Positions 1 through 5,297 of a stretch of DNA of 5,831 bases are shown one piece after another. The notes under the pieces are model-generated. The model had not been told where the DNA came from. It worked only from the letters and a program-made list of their open reading frames with translations, and made no database searches. The position numbers and the translations under genes were made by a program. Source of the DNA: an uncultured Verrucomicrobiota bacterium (GTDB lineage Bacteria; Verrucomicrobiota; Verrucomicrobiia; Limisphaerales; UBA9464); the NCBI GenBank assembly GCA_903930165.1, contig CAIYXO010000630.1, positions 1 to 5,831 of the forward strand. Direction: 5' to 3'. Numbering within the stretch: position 1 is the stretch's first letter; each line of letters opens with the position of its first letter.

Positions 1-101
1 ACCACAACGGACAACTGACAACGCACGACGAGCGAAATCCTTCCCCTCCGTGTCCTCCGAGTCTCCGTGGCCAATCCTCCTCCGCTCCCTCGGGGAGTCT
101 T
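1..101. other. Intergenic stretch with short degenerate repeats
   Basis: No gene is supported here. The first 35 bases hold repeated ACAAC units (GGACAACTGACAACGCACGACG). Positions 46-70 hold three near-copies of an 8-9 base unit: CTCCGTGTC, CTCCGAGT and CTCCGTGG. This looks like decayed simple-sequence repeat common in intergenic DNA of large GC-rich genomes. A small hairpin (CTCCC, loop CGA or its complement, GGGAG) at 85-97 lies just past the radC stop codon. It has no T-run on the radC strand, so I do not call it a terminator. Confidence 0.45.
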
Positions 102-923
102 TCAGCGCGCGAAGTGGCCGAGTTCCTTGAGTGAGACGAAGTCGGCGGAGCGCTGTTCGGTGGGGCGGCCGAGGATGACGTGGTCGAGGATCTCGATACG
201 GAGCAGCATCCCGGAGCGGATGAGTTCGCGGGTGACGCGGATGTCGGCCTCGGAAGGCATGGGATCGCCGCTGGGATGGTTGTGGACGAGGACGATCGAG
301 TGGCAACCGGCGGCGATGGCGGGACGGAAAACCTCGCGGGGATGCACCAGCACCTGGTCGAGCACGCCCTCGGAGATGGTCTCCATGCGCATCAGCCGGC
401 ACCGGGTGTTCAGCAGGAGCACGATCATGTGTTCGGTGTTCCAGCCGAGGGCCTCCTCGCGCAGCAGTTCCGCGACGCGTGCGGGGCTGTCCAGCACCGG
501 CGACTCGGCGCGGCGTTCGCGTCCGAGGCGCCGTGCCAGTTCCAGCGCGGCCTGGAGCGTGGCGGCCTTGTCGGTGCCGATCCCCTTGACGCGTCGCAGT
601 TCGTCGAGCGAGGCCCGGGCCAGGGCCTCGAGGCTTCCGAAACGCCGGACCAGTTCGTCGCCGAGTTCGACCGCGTTGCGGCCGCGGATTCCCGTGCGCA
701 ACAGCACGGCGACCAGTTCGCCGTTGCGGAGCACGCCGACGCCGTCGCGGGCGATCCGTTCACGGGGACGGTCGTCGGCGGGGAGTTCCGCCATGCGGGC
801 GGGGGCGCTCACAGAGGCTTCGGCAGGGCCGGGAGCCGGATAGGCTTTCATTCCCGTCAGTGCGCGGGAGGGCGGAGTCCACGGCAACGGGCGACCCGGG
901 CGCGATCGGTTCCCGTGGTCCAT
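102..923 (-). CDS. radC: RadC/YicR family JAB-domain protein (UPF0758)
   Basis: This is a RadC-family protein of 273 residues as drawn. The N-terminal helix-hairpin-helix-like region spans about residues 46-135 and includes the family hallmark DDRPRERI at 51-57 and LLRTG at 74-78. The JAB/MPN metalloprotease-like domain spans about 145-271, with E164 in NTEHMIVLLLN and the metal motif HNHPSGDPMPSEAD (H214, H216, D227), followed by ILDHVILG. All JAMM metal-site residues are present. The family was once linked to DNA repair, but its molecular role is unsettled, and it is often found on mobile elements as well as in chromosomes. The start at 923 was chosen because AGGAG sits five bases upstream of the ATG. 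The first 43 residues have no family similarity, and ATGs at 851 (249 residues) and 794 (230 residues, the usual family length) lack good ribosome sites. It is transcribed divergently from the isomerase gene. The family call is near certain; the start is not. Confidence 0.93.
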   Translation of the reverse strand: MDHGNRSRPGRPLPWTPPSRALTGMKAYPAPGPAEASVSAPARMAELPADDRPRERIARDGVGVLRNGELVAVLLRTGIRGRNAVELGDELVRRFGSLEALARASLDELRRVKGIGTDKAATLQAALELARRLGRERRAESPVLDSPARVAELLREEALGWNTEHMIVLLLNTRCRLMRMETISEGVLDQVLVHPREVFRPAIAAGCHSIVLVHNHPSGDPMPSEADIRVTRELIRSGMLLRIEILDHVILGRPTEQRSADFVSLKELGHFAR

Positions 924-925
924 GG

Positions 926-937
926 GTTCTCCTCGCC
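926..937 (-). promoter_or_regulatory. Ribosome binding site of radC
   Basis: On the minus strand GAGGAG is followed by five bases and then the ATG at 923-921. It is the best Shine-Dalgarno site in the window, and it decides the long start for radC over the internal ATGs at 851 and 794. Confidence 0.5.
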
Positions 938-938
938 T

Positions 939-972
939 TCCTGTTTGCCCACGGCAGCGGCTCCTGTTTGTC
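939..972. repeat. Two copies of TCCTGTTTGYC in the isomerase leader
   Basis: TCCTGTTTGCC at 939-949 and TCCTGTTTGTC at 962-972 are direct repeats 23 bases apart, just upstream of the isomerase start. A third copy, TCCTGTTTGTC, lies at 1878-1888 in the leader of the sigma factor gene. The motif is less GC-rich than its surroundings. It could be a binding site for a shared regulator, or a leader element in the RNA. No function is established from sequence alone. Confidence 0.35.
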
Positions 973-985
973 TATGGCAACCACC

Positions 986-1804
986 ATGAAGAAGCTCGTC
1001 TCGCTCGCCGTCGTCGCGGCGCTCGCCTTTTCCACCCAGGCGGCCGACCTGGTCGACCAGGTCGCCATCCAGACCTGGACCCTCCGCAACCTGAAGTTCG
1101 AGCAGGTCGTGGAGTTCGCCAAGAAGCATGGCATCAAGGACCTCCAGGTCATCGGCAACCACATCGACCCCAATGCCCCCCAGGAGGAATGGGCGAAGAA
1201 GAAGGCCGTCCTCGATGCCGCCGGACTCCGCGCCTACACGTTCGGCGTCGCCGGCACCTCGATGGAGAAGGAGAAGAACCGCCGCCTGTTCGACTTCGCC
1301 AAGTTCATGGGCATCCAGCTCATCATCGTCGAACCCGGCGACTTCCGCATCTGGGACAACCTCGAGGAGCTCGCGAAGGAGTACGACATCAAGGTCGCGG
1401 TCCACAACCACGGCATCACCTCCCTCTACGGCAACCCCGCCGTGGTGCGCCAGGTCGTCATGCACCGCGACCCGCGCATCGGCGTGTGCATGGACATCGG
1501 CTGGATCACCAGCGCGGGCTTCGACGCCGCGAAGGTCTACAAGGAGTACCAGGGCCGCGTGTTCGACCTGCACCTGAAGGACAAGCGCATCGAGAAGACG
1601 CAGGGCGCGGACGTGTATTTCGACACCCACATCGGCGAGGGACGCGGCAACTTCAAGGGCCTGTTCGAGGAACTGCACAAGTCCGGCTACAAGGGCCGGT
1701 TGGCCATCGAGACCGACAGCGGCGACTTCGCCAAGAACCCGGACGAGTTCGTCGCCAAGGCCAAGGCCTTCGTCGAGGCCAATGGCAAGGCCGCGGTCCA
1801 CTGA
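986..1804 (+). CDS. Secreted sugar phosphate isomerase/epimerase-like TIM-barrel protein
   Basis: This 272-residue protein belongs to the xylose-isomerase-like TIM-barrel superfamily (AP endonuclease family 2 fold). Members use a divalent metal to isomerise or epimerise sugars and keto-sugars. Residues 1-19 form a Sec signal peptide: MKKL, then a hydrophobic run of V, A and L, with a cleavage site of STQA before ADLVDQ. The mature protein should therefore lie in the periplasm. Likely metal ligands by family pattern are E116 (IIVEPGDF), D170 (CMDIGW), H196 (DLHLKDK) and E242 (AIETDSG). HNHG at 140-143 adds two more active-site histidines. The C-terminal block HIGEGRGNFKGLFEEL is typical of these barrels. 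The substrate cannot be read from sequence. 'Phosphate' in the family name is unlikely to apply to an exported enzyme; keto-sugars or free sugars are more plausible. An ATG at 974 would add four residues, and neither start has a clear Shine-Dalgarno site. It stands alone and has its own terminator. Confidence 0.88.
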   Translation: MKKLVSLAVVAALAFSTQAADLVDQVAIQTWTLRNLKFEQVVEFAKKHGIKDLQVIGNHIDPNAPQEEWAKKKAVLDAAGLRAYTFGVAGTSMEKEKNRRLFDFAKFMGIQLIIVEPGDFRIWDNLEELAKEYDIKVAVHNHGITSLYGNPAVVRQVVMHRDPRIGVCMDIGWITSAGFDAAKVYKEYQGRVFDLHLKDKRIEKTQGADVYFDTHIGEGRGNFKGLFEELHKSGYKGRLAIETDSGDFAKNPDEFVAKAKAFVEANGKAAVH

Positions 1805-1820
1805 GTCGGACGCGCATGGG

Positions 1821-1857
1821 AAGGCCCGCGGGATCGTCCGGATCCGCGGGCCTTTTC
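1821..1857 (+). terminator. Rho-independent terminator after the isomerase gene
   Basis: AAGGCCCGCGG (1821-1831) pairs perfectly over 11 bases with CCGCGGGCCTT (1844-1854). Past a one-base bulge, ATC/GAT adds three inner pairs around the loop GTCCG. A run of four T follows (1853-1856). It starts 16 bases after the isomerase stop codon and should isolate that gene from the sigma factor gene. Confidence 0.85.
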
Positions 1858-1870
1858 CGTCGGTCCCGGT

Positions 1871-1895
1871 GAACTTTTCCTGTTTGTCGGCGTTC
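1871..1895 (+). promoter_or_regulatory. Candidate ECF-type promoter of the sigma factor gene
   Basis: GTGAACTT carries the GAAC core (1871-1874) typical of ECF -35 elements. After a 16-base spacer comes CGTTC (1891-1895), which resembles the CGTC/CGTT -10 elements of ECF promoters. Transcription would begin near 1900, about 30 bases before the sigma start codon. ECF genes are often autoregulated from this kind of site. One copy of the TCCTGTTTGTC motif fills the spacer. This is a match by eye, not tested against the rest of the genome. Confidence 0.4.
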
Positions 1896-1933
1896 GAATC
1901 CCGGGTCCACGTCCACGTACCGCCGACCGCCTG

Positions 1934-2557
1934 ATGGCTTCCGCCAACCCAGATCCCGATGCCGACCTGATGCTCCGCGTGAAATGCGGGGACCGGGCCG
2001 CCTTCACCGAGTTGGTGGAGAAGTGGCGGCATCCGGTCGTCGGATTCGCCTACCGGACGCTTCCGGATCCCGACGAGGCCGAGGACCTCGCGCAGGCGAC
2101 CTTCGTCCAGCTGTGGAGGACCGCGGGCCGCTACGAGCCGTCGGCCCGGTTCTCGACCTTCCTCTTCACCATCGCGCGGAACCTCTGCCTCAACGAGATC
2201 CGCCGCCGCAGCCGGCATCCCGCGGACTCGCTCGACGCGCCCGCGGGCGACGACGACGCCCCGTCCCACCGGATCGAGGACCGGCAGCGGTCGTCCGCGG
2301 ACGCGGATCTCGTCCGTTCCGAGCTCTTCGAGAAGGTCGAGGAGGCGCTGCGGGACCTGCCCGAGAAACAGCGGACCGCCCTGGTGCTCTGTCGCGAGGG
2401 GGAGCTGAGCTACGAGGAGATCGCCGTGGTCCTGGGAACCTCCCTCCAGGCGACGAAGTCGCTCATCCACCGTGCCCGCGAGACGCTGAAGGGCCGGCTC
2501 AAGCCCTACCTCGGTTCCGGCGAATGGAGTCCTTCGGAACCGTCCCGGGACGCCTGA
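1934..2557 (+). CDS. ECF-type (sigma-70 family) RNA polymerase sigma factor
   Basis: This 207-residue protein has the two-domain layout of extracytoplasmic-function sigma factors. Region 2 spans about residues 10-96: DEAEDLAQATFVQLW at 47-61 is region 2.2, which contacts the beta-prime coiled coil, and FSTFLFTIARNLCLNEIRRR at 73-92 covers 2.3-2.4, which melt and read the -10 element. A charged linker (97-126) follows. Region 4 spans about 127-192, with DLPEKQRTALVL and the helix-turn-helix YEEIAVVLGTSLQATKSLIHRAR, which reads the -35. A 15-residue tail rich in S, P and E ends the protein. The start at 1934 has no Shine-Dalgarno site but is the natural family start. No anti-sigma gene (zinc-finger or membrane type) follows within the window. 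The next gene converges on it, so its control must be encoded elsewhere or lie at the transcriptional level. The target genes are unknown. Confidence 0.95.
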   Translation: MASANPDPDADLMLRVKCGDRAAFTELVEKWRHPVVGFAYRTLPDPDEAEDLAQATFVQLWRTAGRYEPSARFSTFLFTIARNLCLNEIRRRSRHPADSLDAPAGDDDAPSHRIEDRQRSSADADLVRSELFEKVEEALRDLPEKQRTALVLCREGELSYEEIAVVLGTSLQATKSLIHRARETLKGRLKPYLGSGEWSPSEPSRDA

Positions 2558-2564
2558 ACCAACC

Positions 2565-2702
2565 ATGCAGGAGGGATTGGCACGCAAAGCCGACAAGCCG
2601 CTGGGCAGCAGGGAGGCAACCGCCGGTTTCCCGCGGCGGAACCGGTGATCGAATGTTGATCGCCATCCTCGGTCGCGGAACCGGCGCCCCATTGGCGTTT
2701 TT
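2565..2702 (+). ncRNA. Candidate structured RNA in the sigma factor 3' region
   Basis: This stretch has no convincing protein gene. On the plus strand it can fold into consecutive hairpins: GGC-ACGCAAA-GCC (2579-2591); GGGA-GGC-AACC-GCC around 2611-2631; CGCCGGTTTC (2621-2630) with GGAACCGGTG (2638-2647); and GGTGATC-loop-GATCGCC (2644-2664). The last two share four bases (2644-2647) and so compete. The arm 2621-2630 can instead pair with a second copy, GGAACCGGCG (2677-2686), which includes the 5' arm of the hairpin before five T at 2698-2702. Such alternatives resemble attenuators, yet no plus-strand gene lies downstream in the window. A 3'-derived small RNA or an elaborate 3' end is more likely. 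I do not recognise a known family. GC-rich DNA makes chance hairpins common, so confidence is low. Confidence 0.3.
2683..2702 (+). terminator. Likely terminator of the sigma factor transcript
   Basis: CGCC (2685-2688) pairs with GGCG (2694-2697) across the loop CCATT. Two G-T wobbles extend the stem outward into a run of five T (2698-2702). The stem is short but the T-run is the longest in the window. It lies about 125 bases after the sigma stop codon and before the convergent DUF4230 gene. Confidence 0.5.
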
Positions 2703-2727
2703 GCGTGAGGTCCGTCCTCGCTCACGC
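2703..2727. other. Seven-base-pair hairpin past the DUF4230 stop
   Basis: GCGTGAG (2703-2709) and CTCACGC (2721-2727) are perfect inverted repeats around an 11-base loop. They lie 7 bases beyond the stop codon of the minus-strand DUF4230 gene. Neither strand has a T-run after it, since on the minus strand it is followed by AAAAA. It may therefore protect the 3' end or slow polymerase rather than act as a classical terminator. It abuts the plus-strand terminator, forming a compact two-way transcript end. Confidence 0.4.
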
Positions 2728-2734
2728 GGAGCCG

Positions 2735-3325
2735 CTATTCGGCGACCACCCGGACCTCGGTGAATCCGGCGGCGCGGAACAACGACTCGAGCTGCTTCCG
2801 GGCGCGCTCCTCGGCATCCTTCAGGATCCCACCCTCGCGCGCGGCGACCCGGATCTCGTCCAGGGCCTGCACCCGGGCGTTCTGCTCGAGATCCTTGTCG
2901 AAGTCGCGCAGCAGCCCGGTGGCGCGCTCGACCACCTGGGTGCGGCGGTCGTCCAGGTAGACGTCCAGGACCCTGGGCCTCGGGATGCGGATGCGGACGC
3001 GTCCCTCCGCGACGTCGATGCGGTCTGCGCCGACCTTGGACAGGTCGATGCCGGCGTTGACCACGCCGTGGGCCACCATCAGGAGCCGGTTCTCGCCGTA
3101 CCACTTCACGTCTTCCACCAGCACCACCTTGTCGATGACGTAGCGCACGGTGACGAGCTGGTTCAGGTCCTGGACGCGCCGCAGCAGTTCCGGGGTGACG
3201 GCGATGGCGGTGGGGCGTTCCTCTCCGGGGCGGCGGCCGCCGATCCAGAGACCGAGCGCCAGCATCGCCACCAGCGAGGCGCCGAAGAGGAAGGCGAGTG
3301 GCGCCGTGACGGTTCGGTTTTGCAT
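2735..3325 (-). CDS. Membrane-anchored DUF4230 protein
   Basis: This 196-residue protein resembles the DUF4230 family, whose function is unknown. One membrane segment lies at about residues 8-28 (AP-LAFLFGASLVAMLALGLWIG), followed by RRPGEER. The positive charges around it leave the side of the membrane unsettled, but the family is usually drawn with the C-terminal domain outside. The soluble domain (about 45-193) shows the family pattern: LVTVRYVIDKVV near 57-68, GENRLLMVAHGVVNAGIDLSKV at 77-98, a beta-rich segment RVRIRIPRPRVLDVYLDD (109-126), and a charged helical C-terminus (145-186) ending GFTEVRVV. It starts 45 bases after the protease gene on the same strand, so the two are probably co-transcribed. 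It ends in a convergent intergenic region. No ribosome site is evident at its ATG. The family call is fairly firm; no activity can be assigned. Confidence 0.82.
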   Translation of the reverse strand: MQNRTVTAPLAFLFGASLVAMLALGLWIGGRRPGEERPTAIAVTPELLRRVQDLNQLVTVRYVIDKVVLVEDVKWYGENRLLMVAHGVVNAGIDLSKVGADRIDVAEGRVRIRIPRPRVLDVYLDDRRTQVVERATGLLRDFDKDLEQNARVQALDEIRVAAREGGILKDAEERARKQLESLFRAAGFTEVRVVAE

Positions 3326-3370
3326 GTGGGCGGTGGAGGGGAAGCCGGGGAGCCGGGCGGAGGCGAAGCC

Positions 3371-4585
3371 TCACTCCAGCAGCGTCTGGATCGGAAGCCG
3401 GGCTTTCCGGGTCTCGCGCCCGCGCAGCAACACCACATCCACGGAGTCGCCAGCGGATCCGAGGATCTCGGCGACCCGTGCGGTTCCGTTGGTGACCGCG
3501 GGCTGGCCGGCGAGGGAGACGATGACGTCGCCGCGCCGGAGCGGGCTGCCGCCGGGATCGCGTCCGAGCACGGACTCCACGCGCAGGCCTTCCTTGACTG
3601 CGCTGAAGGCGAAGCCGAGCGAGCGGATGCCCGGCGTGGTGACCGGACCGGTCTCGCGGGCGATGAAATGGGCGGCCCGCGCCACGGGATCGATGCGGAC
3701 CACGAAACGGCGGAGGGCCTCGAGCCCGAGCATTCCCTCTCCGTTCGGATGCAGGTCGGCGATCGGGCGCTGGAAGGTGAGATGGTGCAGGGTGAAGTCG
3801 CCGTCCACGCGTCCCGCCAGGTTCTCGACCATCCGGTCGGCGGCGGCGGAGACGTTGATGCGTGCGAGCGGACCGGAGAACGGGACCGAGGACGGGGGCA
3901 CCGCGATGGATCCGGTGTACCCCGTGTCGAGGAGCAGCGCGAGGGGACGGCCGGCAACCTGGATCCGGACCGAAGGGCGCCGCGGCGCCCCTTCGAGGGC
4001 GAGCCGGACTCCCTCCGAGGGCAGCTGGGAACCGGCCGGTTCCATCGAGACCCGTCCCGCTCGGAAATCCAGGACCAGCCGCACGTCCTCGAAGAGATCC
4101 ATGCCGGCGATGCCGTCCAGGTCGGGAAGCCCGGTCCTCGAAAGGGCCCGGAGATCGCTCTCCACCACTTCGGGCGCCTCCAGGTACCGCGCCCCGATGC
4201 GGAGCGAATCGAGGCGGAACACCCGCCTCGGAACGGTCCTTCCCAGGAACGTGACCGGGATCGGGGCTCCCGGCCTCTGTTGCGCCACTCCGGCCTCCGT
4301 CATCCGGGCAATGGCCCGGGAATCCAGGATCGTGCGGTTGGCGCCGGTGTCGAGGAGCAGACGGAACGGCCCGTTGGTCCCGTTCCACGCCTGGAGGAGG
4401 AAGCGGCCGTCGACCAGGCCCGCCGGGAGATCCACCGCCGCGGATTCGGCCGCGGCGGAAGCGACGGATTCCTCGCCTCGGAGCCGGCCGAAGGCGTCGG
4501 GCGTTGCGGAGGCGGCCAACCAGGTGGAGGCCGCCAACGTCAGGCCACGGAGGCGGAAGCCTTGGGGGAAGCGGCTGCGGGCCAT
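3371..4585 (-). CDS. Secreted two-lobed retropepsin-like aspartyl protease with PDZ domain
   Basis: This 404-residue protein has an export signal, an arginine-bearing start and a hydrophobic stretch (about 15-27) ending in ASA before TPDA. Two retropepsin-like lobes follow on one chain. The first has its catalytic motif LLLDTGANRTILD with DTG at 79-81 and a closing GIAGMDLF at 158-165. The second has LLLDTGYTGSIAV with DTG at 220-222 and GMLGLEALRRF at 284-294. Both catalytic aspartates are present, so a single chain could build the active site that viral retropepsins form as dimers. A C-terminal PDZ domain (about 322-400) has the carboxylate-binding and turn pattern SPLRRGDVIVSLAGQ (347-361). 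PDZ domains commonly bind C-terminal tails of proteins. It likely acts on envelope or periplasmic proteins, but the substrate is unknown. It lies 22 bases after the Lrp/AsnC gene and 45 before DUF4230. The start ATG at 4585 has only a weak ribosome site. Confidence 0.88.
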   Translation of the reverse strand: MARSRFPQGFRLRGLTLAASTWLAASATPDAFGRLRGEESVASAAAESAAVDLPAGLVDGRFLLQAWNGTNGPFRLLLDTGANRTILDSRAIARMTEAGVAQQRPGAPIPVTFLGRTVPRRVFRLDSLRIGARYLEAPEVVESDLRALSRTGLPDLDGIAGMDLFEDVRLVLDFRAGRVSMEPAGSQLPSEGVRLALEGAPRRPSVRIQVAGRPLALLLDTGYTGSIAVPPSSVPFSGPLARINVSAAADRMVENLAGRVDGDFTLHHLTFQRPIADLHPNGEGMLGLEALRRFVVRIDPVARAAHFIARETGPVTTPGIRSLGFAFSAVKEGLRVESVLGRDPGGSPLRRGDVIVSLAGQPAVTNGTARVAEILGSAGDSVDVVLLRGRETRKARLPIQTLLE

Positions 4586-4607
4586 GGCCTGTTCCGGGAA
4601 GCCGTCG

Positions 4608-5087
4608 TCAGGGCGTCACCGAAAGACGCTCCTCGGCGACTTCACGCTTCATCAGCACCCCCTGCTCCTTGTAGGCCCACAGGACGAAGTGGGTCGCGGT
4701 GGAGAGGACGCCCTGGATGGTGGACAGCTTCTCGGAAACGAAGGCGGCCACCTCGCGGAGGTTGGCCCCTTCGACCTCCACGAGCAGGTCGTAGCCGCCG
4801 GACATGAGATGGCAGGATCGGACCTCGTCGTAGCGGGAGATGCGCTCGGCGAGCTTGTCGAATCCTCCGCCGCGTTCGGGGGTGATCCGGACCTCGATGA
4901 CCGCGCGCACCATCTCGCGCCCCAGCTTGTCCTCGTTCACCACCGCGCGGTAGCCGAGCAGGATGCCGGCCGCCTCGAGTTGGCTGATCTCCTCGCGGAT
5001 CTCCTCCTCGGAACGGCAGAGCATCGCGGCCATGGTCGAGGGACTGAGGGAGGCGTCCTGACGGAGAAGCTTGATGAGTGCGTCCAC
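4608..5087 (-). CDS. Lrp/AsnC family transcriptional regulator
   Basis: This 159-residue protein is a feast/famine regulator. The N-terminal winged helix-turn-helix (about 1-52) reads DALIKLLRQDASLSPSTMAAML, then SEEEIREEISQLEAAGILLGYRAVVN. The C-terminal RAM domain (about 60-140) binds amino acids and drives oligomer assembly. It has the characteristic MSGGYDLLVEVEG (95-107) and STATHFVLWAYKEQGV (129-144). The closest group I recall is the Lrp/AsnC subfamily that in Firmicutes sits beside a class I/II aminotransferase gene. No aminotransferase lies in this window. The start is the GTG at 5087, which gives the usual family length. A GTG at 5189 would add 34 non-conserved residues and has GAGG nine bases upstream, so it cannot be excluded. 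It is first in a tight run with the protease and DUF4230 genes and may regulate them, or itself, though that is inferred only from position. Confidence 0.93.
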   Translation of the reverse strand: MDALIKLLRQDASLSPSTMAAMLCRSEEEIREEISQLEAAGILLGYRAVVNEDKLGREMVRAVIEVRITPERGGGFDKLAERISRYDEVRSCHLMSGGYDLLVEVEGANLREVAAFVSEKLSTIQGVLSTATHFVLWAYKEQGVLMKREVAEERLSVTP

Positions 5088-5297
5088 GTCCCGAGTTGAC
5101 CGGAGCGCGGCCTCCTGTTGAAGGCGGAAATCAGGCGGTCGCCGCGGGTCGCGTGGGTCCCCGAGGAACCGGGCCGAAGACGGCGCCACGCAAGGCCGCC
5201 TCGCCGCCGGGCCTTCGAGATTCCCGATCTGGGATTCCGGATCTGTCGCGGATTGCCACGGTTGGGAGCCGACGACCTCCTTCCGTGCGGCTCATTC
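5088..5297. other. Leader region between the VOC and Lrp genes, with a 14-base tandem repeat
   Basis: If the Lrp gene starts at 5087 this is 210 bases without a gene. It shows no clear -35/-10 pair. GAGATTCCCGATCT (5217-5230) and GGGATTCCGGATCT (5231-5244) form a head-to-tail repeat with three differences. AGGAGG appears on the minus strand at 5116-5111, but it lies 23 bases before the GTG at 5087, too far for an ordinary ribosome site. The repeat could be an operator for the downstream regulator or plain intergenic microrepeat. Confidence 0.35.

Noticed and set aside
85..97. Small hairpin after radC considered as a terminator
   Set aside because: The stem is five pairs with a three-base loop and no T-run follows on the radC strand.
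180..989. A 269-codon plus-strand frame opposite radC
   Set aside because: RadC on the other strand has all family motifs. The antisense product matches nothing I recognise.
2582..2591. ACGCAAAGCC, which recalls the core of cyclic-di-GMP-I (GEMM) riboswitches
   Set aside because: The rest of the aptamer (the upstream CAAACC strand and the downstream AGCCGGGTTACC-type strand) is missing, and no plus-strand gene follows. A ten-base match alone is not enough.
2565..2648. A 27-codon open frame starting 8 bases after the sigma gene, considered as a small partner protein
   Set aside because: It lacks hydrophobic or zinc-binding features, has no ribosome site, and overlaps the hairpins of the candidate structured RNA.
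857..2725. A 622-codon open frame on the minus strand opposite the isomerase and sigma genes
   Set aside because: It covers two genes with clear families on the other strand and crosses their intergenic region and terminator. The composition is typical of a shadow frame.
2499..4388. A 629-codon open frame on the minus strand
   Set aside because: It is a different frame of the protease and DUF4230 genes and runs into the end of the sigma gene. Its product is an R-, P- and G-rich low-complexity chain with no motifs.
2705..4807. A 700-codon open frame on the plus strand
   Set aside because: It lies opposite the DUF4230 and protease genes, both with recognisable domains. Its product shows no domain and is dominated by G, A, R, E and D, as expected for an antisense frame in GC-rich DNA.
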